Assembly: GCF_040096075.1 (NCBI RefSeq)
Contig: NZ_JBBMFJ010000019.1
Coordinates: 8,045 to 72,044, forward strand
Length of the DNA stretch: 64,000 bases
Reading direction: 5' to 3'
From: Brotaphodocola faecis
GTDB lineage: Bacteria > Bacillota > Clostridia > Lachnospirales > Lachnospiraceae
The stretch's first letter is position 1. Each line of letters opens with the position of its first letter. This document shows positions 1 to 8,195 of this stretch, piece after piece. The notes below the pieces were generated by a model that saw only the letters and a list, made by a program, of their open reading frames with translations, did not search any database and was not told where the DNA came from. The translations under genes and the position numbers were made by a program.

Positions 1-40
1 AGGTCGAGTAGATACACCTGTTACCAGATGTATCCCTCAC

Positions 41-77
41 AGAATTCCGGACATGCGGCTTTTCCGCATCCGGCTCT
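41..77 (-). ncRNA. Group II intron domain V
   Basis: On the minus strand the sequence starts AGAGCCGGATGCGG, turns through a short loop and returns as CCGCATGTCCGG, ending AATTCT. This is the expected 34-37 nt catalytic hairpin with a GNRA-like loop and the two-nucleotide bulge. It lies 24 nt after the reverse transcriptase stop codon, the normal place for domain V, and a domain VI-like stem follows. Confidence 0.85.
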
Positions 78-100
78 TTACGAAACGCATTGTTCAACAA

Positions 101-1399
101 TTATCCATAAATACTGACATATATTTTCGGCTTTGCTAGCGGATAAGCGTTATCAATCATTTCAAGAAATCCTGCCCAAGTATAGCTCTTTTTCTGGCTT
201 CTTTTATTAAGCCAATAATAGAGACTTCTAATGACTTGGTATCTAAACGCCGACAAGCTCCTCCCATTGTCAGTAATACCGTAGTAATGATAATATCCAA
301 CAAGTATCTGATTTAACTTAGCAATAATGTCGTTCAGTTTATTCGTTCTCATTGATCGGATTTTCTGACGGACTTCTTTGCACTTCTTATTAAATTTTAT
401 TCTGCTGGTTTTCCTCTTCACTCTGAATTTTCCGTTCTTATTACAAGAGCAGTAATGCGTAAAGCCAAGGAACGTGAAAGTTTCTGGTTTCCGTCCATTT
501 CTCTCACAGTTTTCTTTTGCAAACCGTCCAAACTGTATCAGTCTGCTTTTGTCTTCCTGTAGGCTCAATCCAAAGTGTCTCATTCTGCGTTTAAGGTGTT
601 CATAGAATATTATGGCATCTTCTTTATATTGAAAACACACTACAAAGTCGTCCGCATAAACTACCAGACCACTATATCCTTTCAGTTTGGGGGCAATTAT
701 CTCTTTGTACCACCATATCAGCACATAGTGCATATATATACATGATATTATTGGTGAGCAGACCGAACCTTGTCCTGAACCTTCTTCCGTCGCTTCGTAT
801 TGGAAGTTTTCTATTACTCCAGATTTTAGTATTCTTTTCAGGAGCCTGGTTATACTGGGATCTTTGATCTTTGATTCTACGAACTTCATTATCCATTCAT
901 GGTCAAGATGGTTGAAGAATGATTTGATATCTGCATCTAGTATATAACTGGTCTTTTCCCTTTCAATCATATAGTTAAGTTTTCTCAAGGCCATATGGCA
1001 TCCTCTGTTAGGACGAAATCCCACCATCTCATCGTAAAAGCATGGCTCAAATACTGCTTCCAGTATGCGCTTTAATGCTTCCTGTACCAGTTTATCTTCG
1101 TAACAGTAGATACTAAGAGGTCTTGTTTTACCATTGTCCTTCGGGATTTCTATTCGTCTTGCTGGCCTAGGCTTATACTCCCGCCTCTTCAGTCGTTGCA
1201 CAAGGCTCTCTATATTTTTATCAAGGTCTTTATCATAGTCTTTCTTTGTTATCCCATCAATTCCAACCGCTTTATTTCCATCCATCGCCTTATGACATTC
1301 TTTCAATAATGATATTGAGATCAGATGTCCTATGGATGTGAAAACCATATCTGGATTTTCTCTAGATAATTGTGATATTCTCTCCAATTTCGTTTCCAT
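101..1399 (-). CDS. ltrA: Group II intron-encoded reverse transcriptase/maturase
   Basis: This 432-residue protein carries the reverse transcriptase blocks in order: an RRIEIPK...TRPLSI region near residues 80-95, an ADIKSFFNH block near 152, GSGQGSVCSPIIS near 210, and the catalytic YADDFVV near 248. A maturase/thumb (domain X) region follows and ends in SYTWAGF. The protein stops right after domain X with no HNH endonuclease domain, so it belongs to the En-minus classes. Its role is to bind and fold the intron RNA for splicing and to copy it into DNA at a new site. The ATG start has a purine-rich AGGAAG site upstream. The frame is intact, so the intron may still be mobile. Family assignment is secure; the exact class is not. 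Confidence 0.92.
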   Translation of the reverse strand: METKLERISQLSRENPDMVFTSIGHLISISLLKECHKAMDGNKAVGIDGITKKDYDKDLDKNIESLVQRLKRREYKPRPARRIEIPKDNGKTRPLSIYCYEDKLVQEALKRILEAVFEPCFYDEMVGFRPNRGCHMALRKLNYMIEREKTSYILDADIKSFFNHLDHEWIMKFVESKIKDPSITRLLKRILKSGVIENFQYEATEEGSGQGSVCSPIISCIYMHYVLIWWYKEIIAPKLKGYSGLVVYADDFVVCFQYKEDAIIFYEHLKRRMRHFGLSLQEDKSRLIQFGRFAKENCERNGRKPETFTFLGFTHYCSCNKNGKFRVKRKTSRIKFNKKCKEVRQKIRSMRTNKLNDIIAKLNQILVGYYHYYGITDNGRSLSAFRYQVIRSLYYWLNKRSQKKSYTWAGFLEMIDNAYPLAKPKIYVSIYG

Positions 1400-1942
1400 T
1401 ATTCTTCCTATCTCTGAGTATAGATAATGTTTCCTTTTCGATATAGTTTCGCAGGCCTGAACTATGAGGAATAGTTCATTCTCGACTTCCCTCCGGCATT
1501 TATCTTATTCATGCTTTCTCCGGTACTATTCGGGCCTCCGACTACCTGTGCGTCATTTGGCATCCTTATCTATTTGTTTGCCATTCCGTATCTATACGCA
1601 GTATTTACGGAACGTACAGGTTCTCTCCAGTTGATATAGCATCATTGTGTAACATGAATAGTTCTACGACACCGCAGCAGTGTACGAAATCTCGCCATGA
1701 CGATAAACTTACATATTGCCTTCTGCTATGTCAACAGCATCGGCCTGCTGGATTAGGGTCTTTCGATGCTCAATTACTATCCCTATTACCTATCTTCCTA
1801 CGCTTAACCATCCAGATTACTCTGTTCGGCTCAAGGTTGTTACCGATGGTATGGCTAGTACCTTGTCGGATGGGATTTCCACCCATTAAATGCTACATCC
1901 TTAGCTGGACGCACTGACATACTCCCACCACTTAGCTAACAC

Positions 1943-2100
1943 TTGAAGTGGGGGCTTCTCGTTCGATTGCCCGATAGGGCAAAGCATAAGCGAGCGATCC
2001 CCGTGTGTCCCACGGTTTTATTCGCATGATCCTGTTAGAATTTCTGCCGCAAAGATCAGAAGATCTTCTTTTCTATATCAAGTTTCATTCCAGATTTTCG
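1943..2100 (-). ncRNA. Probable omega/reRNA of TnpB
   Basis: In IS605-type elements the TnpB guide RNA covers the 3' end of tnpB and the right end of the element, and the guide is taken from flanking DNA. Here about 110 nt lie between the tnpB stop and the right end and contain hairpins such as GCCCTATCGGGC. The predicted guide would be the roughly 20 nt at 1923-1942. The position is inferred from family knowledge, not from an RNA match. Confidence 0.45.
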
Positions 2101-3174
2101 AATACCTTCCCGGCATATATTGATCGCTGCGTTTTCGTCCCGGTCCATCCGGTTTCCGCATGCACACTCATAAATGCGGTCACCCAGCTGCAAATCTTCT
2201 TTTATCTTTCCACAACAGCTGCAGGTTTTGGAACTGGGATACCAGCGATCAATGCGGATGAGCTTCTTGTCAGCGCGTTCCATTTTATATGCCAGAAAAT
2301 CCGTGAACCTTCCCCAGCTATTGTCATGAACACGTTTTCCAAAACGCATCTCCCGGCTCATCTCTTTCATATTCAGATCCTCGATGCACACGATATCATA
2401 GGAATTGGTTATCTTCCTCGATTCTTTGTGCAGAAAATCCTTTCGCTGATGTGCGATATGGGTATGGATTCGTGCCACTTTCTTTTTTTGTTTTTTATAA
2501 CGGTTACTGCCCTGTTCACAATGGCTCAGTTTACGCTGCTCTTTTGCCAGCTTCTGCTGGGCATTCTGAAAGAAATGCGGATATGCCGCATGGTTTCCAT
2601 TGGAATCCACATACAACTCCTTCATGGAAAAATCAAGACCAATGGCAGATTCTGCTTTCTTGCTTTCATTCACCGTTTCCTCACAGGAATACAACAAAGC
2701 AACATAGTATCGCTCATCTGCTTCCTGAGTGATGGTTGCACCTTTCAGCTGGTAACCCTCTTCCATCTTCCGATGCTGTTTCATACGGACCCAGCCAGCT
2801 TTTGGAAGTTTTAACTTTCCATTCTGTAAAACGATATTTCCATTTACATAGTTGGTTGTGTAGTTTCTTACTGTTTTCTTTTTTGATTTGAATTTCGGAA
2901 AACCAACCGAGGCATCACGAAAGAATTTCTTGTATGCCGTCTGCAGATGCAGCTGTGCATTACACAATGCCAGACTGTCTACTTCTTTCAGCCATGGGAA
3001 CTCTGACTTATACCTGGCTGGTGTTACGTTTAAGCTCTTCCCGGTTTTCTCATAATACGCTTTTTTCTCGGCAAGCATCCGGTTATAGACAAAACGAACA
3101 CAGCCAAATGTCTTTGCAAATAATTCCCTCTGTGCTTTATTCGGATAAATCCGAAAACGGTACACGGTGTTCAC
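2056..3174 (-). CDS. tnpB: TnpB RNA-guided nuclease of IS200/IS605
   Basis: From a GTG start at 3174 (with GGGAGAGG just upstream) the protein has 372 residues, typical for TnpB. The RuvC catalytic acids are all present: Asp in AIGLDFS (about residue 181), Glu in VCIEDLN (about 265) and Asp in the DRDENAA motif (about 346). The four-cysteine zinc ribbon CSCCG...CACG lies between the last two. TnpB cuts DNA at sites matching its guide RNA and helps the element persist after TnpA excision. A longer frame extends upstream to 3237 but overlaps tnpA and has no good start. The overlap with tnpA is 38 bp. It appears intact. Confidence 0.9.
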   Translation of the reverse strand: MNTVYRFRIYPNKAQRELFAKTFGCVRFVYNRMLAEKKAYYEKTGKSLNVTPARYKSEFPWLKEVDSLALCNAQLHLQTAYKKFFRDASVGFPKFKSKKKTVRNYTTNYVNGNIVLQNGKLKLPKAGWVRMKQHRKMEEGYQLKGATITQEADERYYVALLYSCEETVNESKKAESAIGLDFSMKELYVDSNGNHAAYPHFFQNAQQKLAKEQRKLSHCEQGSNRYKKQKKKVARIHTHIAHQRKDFLHKESRKITNSYDIVCIEDLNMKEMSREMRFGKRVHDNSWGRFTDFLAYKMERADKKLIRIDRWYPSSKTCSCCGKIKEDLQLGDRIYECACGNRMDRDENAAINICREGIRKSGMKLDIEKKIF

Positions 3175-3577
3175 TTTTACCCTCTCCCTGTGTTTCGATG
3201 TACTGACGGATGACCTCAATCGGGGCACCGCCAGCACTCAGCAGGCAAAAGCTCTGGCTCCAGAACATTTCCTTCCATAGTTTTTGCCGGATTTCCGGAT
3301 ACTCTTTTTTGATCAGGCGGCTGCTTGCGCTTTTATACGCATTGATGAACTTACTCAGTTCTGATTTTGGATGGGCACGGAACATGATGTGAACATGGTC
3401 CTGATCATGATTCCATTCTTCCAAAGTAATGTGATAGTTCGGAGCAATATACTCAAATATTTCTTTTGCCCGATTTGAAATCGGATCATTCAAAACCTTT
3501 TTTCGGTATTTTACCACCAGAATCAAATGGTAATATAATAAAAATACCGAATGCGCATTACTATCCAATTTTCTCAT
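3137..3577 (-). CDS. tnpA: TnpA, IS200/IS605 HUH (Y1) transposase
   Basis: This 146-residue Y1 transposase has the metal-binding HVH triad at residues 61-63 and the catalytic tyrosine at Tyr126 in VIRQYIETQ. It would cut and rejoin single-stranded DNA at the hairpin ends of the element. Length and motifs are normal for the family. It is followed by tnpB in an overlapping frame, the common IS605 layout. The start ATG at 3577 follows an AAGAAAGG ribosome binding site. Confidence 0.92.
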   Translation of the reverse strand: MRKLDSNAHSVFLLYYHLILVVKYRKKVLNDPISNRAKEIFEYIAPNYHITLEEWNHDQDHVHIMFRAHPKSELSKFINAYKSASSRLIKKEYPEIRQKLWKEMFWSQSFCLLSAGGAPIEVIRQYIETQGEGKSEHRVPFSDLSE

Positions 3578-3769
3578 AATAATCAGCCTTTCTTATGATT
3601 TCGACTGATTATATTTTATCATATATTTTTCTATATGACTATAGTTTTGTCGAACATAAGTTCTTTTTTCTATCAGCACAGATATGTGCAATGTAGATGT
3701 AGATCCAATATAGAATCATGCCAGTTATTGCAATATCAGGAATCAAAATCAGGCAATTCATCCCACCAC

Positions 3770-4069
3770 CTAAAGAGGATCGGGGAATTCTTGCTGAGTT
3801 ATGTTAAACACACGATAAATCTCTACATAATCTTTTCCTACTTTATAGATAATCACATAATCTTCCCATATTGCATATTTATAATCTGTCCGAAAACTGA
3901 CTCGTTTTGAAAGATCCACTCCCATTCCTGGAAACATCTGAAGATTTTCAAATTTACCATAAATTTCTTTTATCGTCTTTAATGCGTATTCTTCACTATC
4001 TTCGGCAATATAATCTCGGATATTTTTCAGATCCTTTGCAACAATCGGATTGATCCGCAGTTTTAACAT
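3770..4069 (-). CDS. ParE/RelE-family toxin
   Basis: This roughly 99-residue protein begins MLKLRINPIVAKDLKNIRDYI, the usual first strand and long helix of the ParE/RelE fold, and ends with the typical YVEIYRVFN strand. ParE toxins inhibit gyrase and RelE toxins cleave mRNA on the ribosome; which applies here cannot be told. I start it at the ATG at 4069, one base after the antitoxin stop, instead of an upstream ATG that overlaps the antitoxin. It forms a two-gene addiction operon with the Phd-like gene at 4071-4319. Confidence 0.85.
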   Translation of the reverse strand: MLKLRINPIVAKDLKNIRDYIAEDSEEYALKTIKEIYGKFENLQMFPGMGVDLSKRVSFRTDYKYAIWEDYVIIYKVGKDYVEIYRVFNITQQEFPDPL

Positions 4070-4070
4070 C

Positions 4071-4319
4071 TTATTCCCCCACAAGTGCTTTCAGTTCGTC
4101 CAGATCCAGCCATCCTTCGTCATCTTTCACCGCTTGTTCGGCTTCCTGCAGCTTCATCAGAAGCTTTTTCTCTGCGCGCTCACGCTCGTAATCTTCAATA
4201 TCCATAACTACAAAACGTCCTCTGCCATTCTTGGTCAGATATACTGGTTCTCCCTTACGGCAATTTTTTAATACTTCATTATAATTTCTCAAATCCGATA
4301 CTGGTAAAATGTTTGCCAT
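4071..4319 (-). CDS. Phd/YefM-family antitoxin
   Basis: This 82-residue protein starts MANILPVSDLRNYNEVLKN, the classic Phd/YefM N-terminus that binds operator DNA. The motif GEPVYLTKNGRGRFVVMD follows, then an acidic C-terminal tail that would wrap the toxin. It lies directly upstream of the ParE-like toxin with a one-base gap, so the two are co-translated. An AAGGAAGGAG ribosome binding site precedes the ATG. Such antitoxins normally repress their own promoter, here seen at 4369-4396. Confidence 0.88.
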   Translation of the reverse strand: MANILPVSDLRNYNEVLKNCRKGEPVYLTKNGRGRFVVMDIEDYERERAEKKLLMKLQEAEQAVKDDEGWLDLDELKALVGE

Positions 4320-4368
4320 ATTCTTTTTCAGCTCCTTCCTTTGATTTCATATTATTTCTGTTACTTTT

Positions 4369-4396
4369 ATTATACGCAAAAAGCTGTAAAATTCAA
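4369..4396 (-). promoter_or_regulatory. Promoter of the Phd/ParE operon
   Basis: On the minus strand TTGAAT (4391-4396) and TATAAT (4369-4374) are separated by 16 bp. The -35 box lies inside the hairpin that ends the preceding unit, so the terminator of one toxin-antitoxin locus overlaps the promoter of the next. Confidence 0.6.
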
Positions 4397-4415
4397 CGTA
4401 AAATTTTACAGCTTT
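4380..4415 (-). terminator. Intrinsic terminator after the RelB locus
   Basis: The arms AAAGCTGTAAAATT and AATTTTACAGCTTT form a perfect stem with a short loop. On the minus strand it is followed by a run of T. It closes the RelB-toxin remnant unit. Confidence 0.7.
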
Positions 4416-4533
4416 CCTAATTCTACATACATTTCATAAAAACAATGTTTTTTTCTTGTTAGTCGTATAAGCTCATTCTCTTTAAAACGGTCAGCTTCCG
4501 TATCCAGTGTGATGACATTTTATAGGGGTTCAC
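4406..4533 (-). pseudogene. Decayed RelE/ParE-like toxin next to RelB
   Basis: Directly after the RelB stop codon a GTG opens a frame reading VNPYKM, a typical RelE/ParE N-terminus. The frame breaks within a few codons. A plus-one shift restores VITLDTEADRFKENE and then runs to a stop at 4406, far too short for a toxin of about 90 residues. I read this as a toxin gene lost by frameshift and internal deletion, leaving the antitoxin alone. Confidence 0.5.
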
Positions 4534-4827
4534 TTATTTTCCCCTTTCCAGATCATCAAATACTTCATTCATCGACCGGCCTTCTCCCACAAGTGACTGT
4601 GCATAGCTATGCTCAAGTTTTGCATCAAGCTCAGCTTCGGACATTGCATCAATGGTTCGAGGCTCTGAAGGAATCATCAATGAGAATGGGACACCATGAT
4701 GATAAATAATCTGACGGTATAGAGAATTAATAACTACAGAAACAGGAACTCCCAGTTTCTGAAGAATATCTTCCGCTTCCATTTTTACACTGTTTTCTAC
4801 GCGAGCACTTACCGTTGAATCCTTCAT
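4534..4827 (-). CDS. RelB/DinJ-family antitoxin
   Basis: From the ATG at 4827 (AGGAGG eight bases upstream) the protein has 97 residues. It begins MKDSTVSARVENSVKMEAEDILQKLG, the ribbon-helix-helix of RelB/DinJ antitoxins, and has VPVSVVINSLYRQIIYHHGVPF in the second helix region. The acidic C-terminal half would bind a RelE/YafQ-type toxin. The adjacent toxin frame is broken (4406-4533), so this is an orphan antitoxin. It could still neutralise related toxins in trans. Confidence 0.85.
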   Translation of the reverse strand: MKDSTVSARVENSVKMEAEDILQKLGVPVSVVINSLYRQIIYHHGVPFSLMIPSEPRTIDAMSEAELDAKLEHSYAQSLVGEGRSMNEVFDDLERGK

Positions 4828-4847
4828 TTCAAACACCTCCTGATTTC

Positions 4848-4876
4848 ATTGTATTGCAGATTGCAAAACATATCAA
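4848..4876 (-). promoter_or_regulatory. Promoter of relB, with TTGCA repeats
   Basis: On the minus strand TTGATA (4871-4876) and TACAAT (4848-4853) are separated by 17 bp. The spacer carries TTGCA-type repeats (TTGCAATCTGCAA) that could be the RelB operator. Confidence 0.6.
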
Positions 4877-4923
4877 TCAGGAAATCTACATTCATTCACA
4901 GTTTATATGAAACTATGTTCTCT

Positions 4924-5826
4924 TTAGCTCCGATCCACCATATCTTTCACTCTGGCACGGAATATACATTTCTCTGCATCAATGGCTGCCACAAAGCAGG
5001 AATACTGCCCTCCAATCTTAATAATGATCGGTCCGCCAGTTGTCGGAGATAAGCGGTTCGGGTAAAAACAGTATACAGAAATATTGGGAACTCCCGGAAT
5101 TTTCCCTATCCAGTTCTTCCCCTGCATCTCCACACACTCAATGATAATGTTGCTATGCAGAGGGAAGCGTTCCTCAATGCCAATCCATTCAGATTTTACA
5201 CAATCTCTTCTGGAAACAAGGAACCGCGGCTCTTCTTCTGTAGACTTATTCGTGTAGCCTTTGATCTTCACATCAATGATTTTTCCGGAAACTGCCTGTT
5301 CCTTGATGTTTGCCGCATACCCATGAATCCATTCCGAAAATGGCAGCACTCCCGGTATTGAAAGCCCCAAAAGATCAACCACAATGTAATTCTGAAGCTC
5401 CCGGCATAAGACCACGATAGCTTTTACTTCTAACTCTTCCCCTGCCTCTATGGACTTTTTAATCTTCTCCAGAGCTGCCGGCCGGTATTCCGCCTGCGCG
5501 GCCCGATAACTTAGATAAACCGTCATTGTTTCCCGGTCAACTCTGGTAATCTTCACGTTGTAGCAGCGCTCCAGCAGATAGGTTGAACCGAAAATCCCTT
5601 TATACAGCGTGGATTCCTCTGTCGGCATGATCAGCTGAACATCCCCGTCATATGCATGCAACCCCTTATCCTTGATTTCCTGGGTAAACCTGATGTCCGT
5701 CAAAAGTTCTCCCTTTTCCATCAGGTACTCATACTGATCCAGTTTTTTCTGGGCTTCTGCCTCCTTAGATTTCGCGGTTCCTCCTAAAAATCCCAATAAT
5801 TCTAATCCAATTCCATTTTCGCTCAT
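4924..5826 (-). CDS. S1-like RNA-binding-domain protein, last gene of transfer operon
   Basis: From the ATG at 5826 (GAGAGAGGA upstream) the protein has 300 residues. Two stretches resemble S1 OB folds: one near residues 125-170 with VKAIVVLCRELQNYIVVDL then GLSIPGVLPFSEW, and one near 180-230 with GKIIDVKIKGY...RFLVSRRDC. The N-terminal third is helical and charged. I see no catalytic motif. It is the distal gene of the minus-strand operon and overlaps nothing. An RNA-binding or surface-regulatory role is possible, but function is unknown. The assignment rests on the fold-like pattern and is moderate. Confidence 0.5.
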   Translation of the reverse strand: MSENGIGLELLGFLGGTAKSKEAEAQKKLDQYEYLMEKGELLTDIRFTQEIKDKGLHAYDGDVQLIMPTEESTLYKGIFGSTYLLERCYNVKITRVDRETMTVYLSYRAAQAEYRPAALEKIKKSIEAGEELEVKAIVVLCRELQNYIVVDLLGLSIPGVLPFSEWIHGYAANIKEQAVSGKIIDVKIKGYTNKSTEEEPRFLVSRRDCVKSEWIGIEERFPLHSNIIIECVEMQGKNWIGKIPGVPNISVYCFYPNRLSPTTGGPIIIKIGGQYSCFVAAIDAEKCIFRARVKDMVDRS

Positions 5827-5840
5827 AAATTTGTCCTCTC

Positions 5841-6239
5841 TCAATTTAATAATATTCCGATTCCCCATGTAAACAGGAGAAAAAATCCCGGAATTCCCAC
5901 AATAAATGTCAAAAAAATCCTGCGGAACAACAACTTGTCCCTACGCACCAGTAATAGAAGCAAAAAACCAATTACCAGAGAAAAGCCACTCACCGGTAAC
6001 GCAAGCATCCTCACTTTCCGGTAAAATTGTTCAAACAGCGCAAACACCGTTTCCGTAACCCCGCCATAAGTGGGACCACTATAATCCTCCAGCTCCGACA
6101 TGACGCGGTCATACGTATCCTCCAGCTTCCGTTTCTTATCCCAGAGTTTTTCATTCATATCCGGAGCATGCAACGTAATTACCGGCCATGCTCTGATAAA
6201 TTTTCCTGTAAAATACCTGCACCAGGGCTTAATCACCAT
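5841..6239 (-). CDS. Small membrane protein of transfer operon
   Basis: This protein has about 132 residues. An N-terminal soluble part includes a helical stretch (DKKRKLEDTYDRVMSELEDY). Two adjacent hydrophobic segments follow, near residues 80-97 (LALPVSGFSLVIGFLLLLL) and 107-130 (FLTFIVGIPGFFLLFTWGI), joined by a basic loop RRDKLLFRR. The ATG at 6239 lies inside the end of the upstream gene, with GGAG eight bases before it. It is probably a structural part of the envelope complex, but the family is not recognised. Confidence 0.6.
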   Translation of the reverse strand: MVIKPWCRYFTGKFIRAWPVITLHAPDMNEKLWDKKRKLEDTYDRVMSELEDYSGPTYGGVTETVFALFEQFYRKVRMLALPVSGFSLVIGFLLLLLVRRDKLLFRRIFLTFIVGIPGFFLLFTWGIGILLN

Positions 6240-8193
6240 CTGCACTCTCCACTCCTTCTATTCCAATATCCTCAAGATCTGCCAGATCAGGCAGACCATT
6301 ATCACCATCTTGCGGATCCTGGAGCACCTGACCAGTGAATGCTTTCATAAGTGGCGTTCCAGCTTTGATCGGTATACTGGCGGCCACACTTCCCAAATCC
6401 GCAGCATTGATAAAGAAACTGTCATCAAATTCTGTCTGCACAATCTCCTTTTTCACCATATCTCCACTTATCAGCTGGCCGGCCGGAATGTCAGTTTGCG
6501 CATAATATACCTCATGCTCCAGGGCCTTTAATTCCTTTTCTTTCTTTTGCAGTTCATCTTCCGCCTGCCTGTTTTCTTCCTCGAGTCCTGTAATGAATGT
6601 GTCTGCCTTCGTAACCATCCGGTTATACCTGTTGTTTGCGCTGCAGGCCGATACCATAAATCCCATGCATGTCACTAACAGCGCTCCCGTCACTATCCGG
6701 AACCCAAATTTTTTAAAGTCCCGCGGCCGTTCTGAAAAACGCTGCTCAACAGAATCGCTCCTTTTATATTTTTCTTCCTTGTATGTACCATCCAGAAGTT
6801 TTAAAAAGATCTGCCTGCACGCTTTTCCTGGATAAAATGGATTGCTCTCATATGGAATTGCTGCAAGGGCCGTATTCTCCGGCAAAAGTTCCTTTACATC
6901 CCCAAATTCCGAAGCGGCAGAGGGGGAACTGATCAGTACCTTGCACTCATCTTCCCCAGGCATTCCCTTTATATCTTTCAGAAGTTCCTTTAATTCATGC
7001 TGTTTCCATTCTGCCTTTGACGTTACAATGAAGCGGTTTGGCAGCCTTGCATACACATGAAAGATCGTTTCCTGGTCCAGGCACCCAAAGTCATAGACAA
7101 TAAAATCATATAAAGGCTTATAGTCCAGCTGGAATTTCTGGAGCGGAACATGGTAATAGTAATCCAGCGTTCCGATTGCAAATTTTGTGATCCCATCCAC
7201 CTGCTCTTCCTCCCGCTCCTGGCGGCAGAGTTCTTCGAAACATCCATCCGCATCATCCAGTTCAACGATCGCAGTGCGCTTTCCTTCATGTGCCAGCGTA
7301 TTGGCAAGAAGAATGGAAATGGTTGTGCATCCAATGCCTATGTTGGTAGCCATAACGCCAATTTCACAGGCCTGTCGTTTCGCTGGTTTACATTCTGCCG
7401 GTTCCTCCTGTTTTCTTTTTAAAAATCGCCGTATTGCTTTATTCTTCGGCTGCTCCTCCCTTTCCGTATCCGTTTTTTCACCCGTCTCATCTTTCTCTGG
7501 CTGACCGGAAGGCTTATAAAGGTATGCATACTGTTCTTCCGCCATCTGGCAGATCAGGGCAAATCTCGGTTCCCGTTTTAACATTTCACAAATAGGATCC
7601 GGGAGCTGGCAGACGATTGATGCCACCTGACTGGCCGGAATTCCATTTACCAGTACGGACATACGCTGGATCAGATCCGTGTAAGATCCGTCATATTCCA
7701 AAAGATACTGGATACTGGCATTTACATCCATATTACGATACTGAACCACATGGTCCCCTCCGGCAACCCCGTAATAAGCCCGGGCCTCTTTTTTCGTCCG
7801 GCCGTTGCAGTACCATTCTGCAATTTTTTCAAAACTGGCATCTTCCTGGTAAACAGCCGTATATATCCCCAGACTTTCAATTTCTTTCATGTAATCGCTG
7901 CCGCGCATCTCGGAAACGACCACGAACACCTGAAGATCGCCTTCTGCCGCGGAACAGATCTGATCAATATCGCGGGGGGAGAGTTTTTCCTGATCCTGAT
8001 ACTGGCTGAGTACCACTGCACGAATTTGCGGATTGGCCCGGACAGACCGGATCACACTGTCTTTTCCAGAGCGAAATTCTATTCTGTGAACCGTGACTCC
8101 GCGTTTGGCAAACACACTCCGAAGTTCTTCTGCCACCGAATCGCCGTCCCCGCTCATTTCCGTTGCGATCAGAAGGTCTAATTCCATTTCCAT
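6229..8193 (-). CDS. CpaE-like ATPase fused to a membrane-anchored SAF domain
   Basis: This protein of about 654 residues has several parts. Residues 1-130 resemble a receiver-like domain as in CpaE. Near residue 280 there is a MinD/ParA-type nucleotide-binding region, but the loop reads NIGIGCTTIS, not GGVGKST, so the signature lysine is missing. One transmembrane helix lies near residue 500 (VTGALLVTCMGFMVSA), then a coiled coil, then a SAF domain near 570-625 with DIPAGQLISGDMV and ASIPIKAGTPL. CpaB (SAF) and CpaE normally act as separate Tad-pilus assembly proteins. Here they look fused inside a T4SS operon. ATG at 8193, two bases after the upstream stop. Confidence 0.7.
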   Translation of the reverse strand: MEMELDLLIATEMSGDGDSVAEELRSVFAKRGVTVHRIEFRSGKDSVIRSVRANPQIRAVVLSQYQDQEKLSPRDIDQICSAAEGDLQVFVVVSEMRGSDYMKEIESLGIYTAVYQEDASFEKIAEWYCNGRTKKEARAYYGVAGGDHVVQYRNMDVNASIQYLLEYDGSYTDLIQRMSVLVNGIPASQVASIVCQLPDPICEMLKREPRFALICQMAEEQYAYLYKPSGQPEKDETGEKTDTEREEQPKNKAIRRFLKRKQEEPAECKPAKRQACEIGVMATNIGIGCTTISILLANTLAHEGKRTAIVELDDADGCFEELCRQEREEEQVDGITKFAIGTLDYYYHVPLQKFQLDYKPLYDFIVYDFGCLDQETIFHVYARLPNRFIVTSKAEWKQHELKELLKDIKGMPGEDECKVLISSPSAASEFGDVKELLPENTALAAIPYESNPFYPGKACRQIFLKLLDGTYKEEKYKRSDSVEQRFSERPRDFKKFGFRIVTGALLVTCMGFMVSACSANNRYNRMVTKADTFITGLEEENRQAEDELQKKEKELKALEHEVYYAQTDIPAGQLISGDMVKKEIVQTEFDDSFFINAADLGSVAASIPIKAGTPLMKAFTGQVLQDPQDGDNGLPDLADLEDIGIEGVESADGD

Positions 8194-8195
8194 AC

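Larger units (their letters stand above)
1..1914 (-). mobile_element. Group II intron with reverse transcriptase ORF
   Basis: The minus strand begins at about 1914 with GTGCGTCCAGC, a match to the GUGYG 5' end of group II introns. It continues through about 500 nt of non-coding sequence that would hold ribozyme domains I-III, then the reverse transcriptase ORF (domain IV), then a domain V hairpin and a domain VI-like stem (about 5-40). The 3' end lies within the first few bases or just beyond the window, so the 3' boundary is unresolved. The intron sits less than 30 bp outside the IS200/IS605 right end, next to that element's terminal hairpin. The encoded protein lacks an endonuclease domain, which is usual in introns that insert beside hairpins or at replication forks. 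Confidence 0.85.
1943..3650 (-). mobile_element. IS200/IS605-family element (tnpA + tnpB)
   Basis: The element has overlapping tnpA and tnpB on the minus strand. Its right end is marked by AAGCCCCCACTTCAA (minus strand), which ends at 1943. That 15-mer also occurs alone at 23991-24005, which supports it as a transposon end. The flanking bases fold back on the right end as a hairpin. The left end should lie in the AT-rich DNA at about 3590-3660 but was not fixed. There are no inverted repeats or target duplications, as expected for this HUH-transposase family. Confidence 0.75.

Noticed and set aside
2005..2814. 269-codon plus-strand frame opposite tnpB
   Set aside because: It is the antisense shadow of tnpB, which has all its catalytic motifs.
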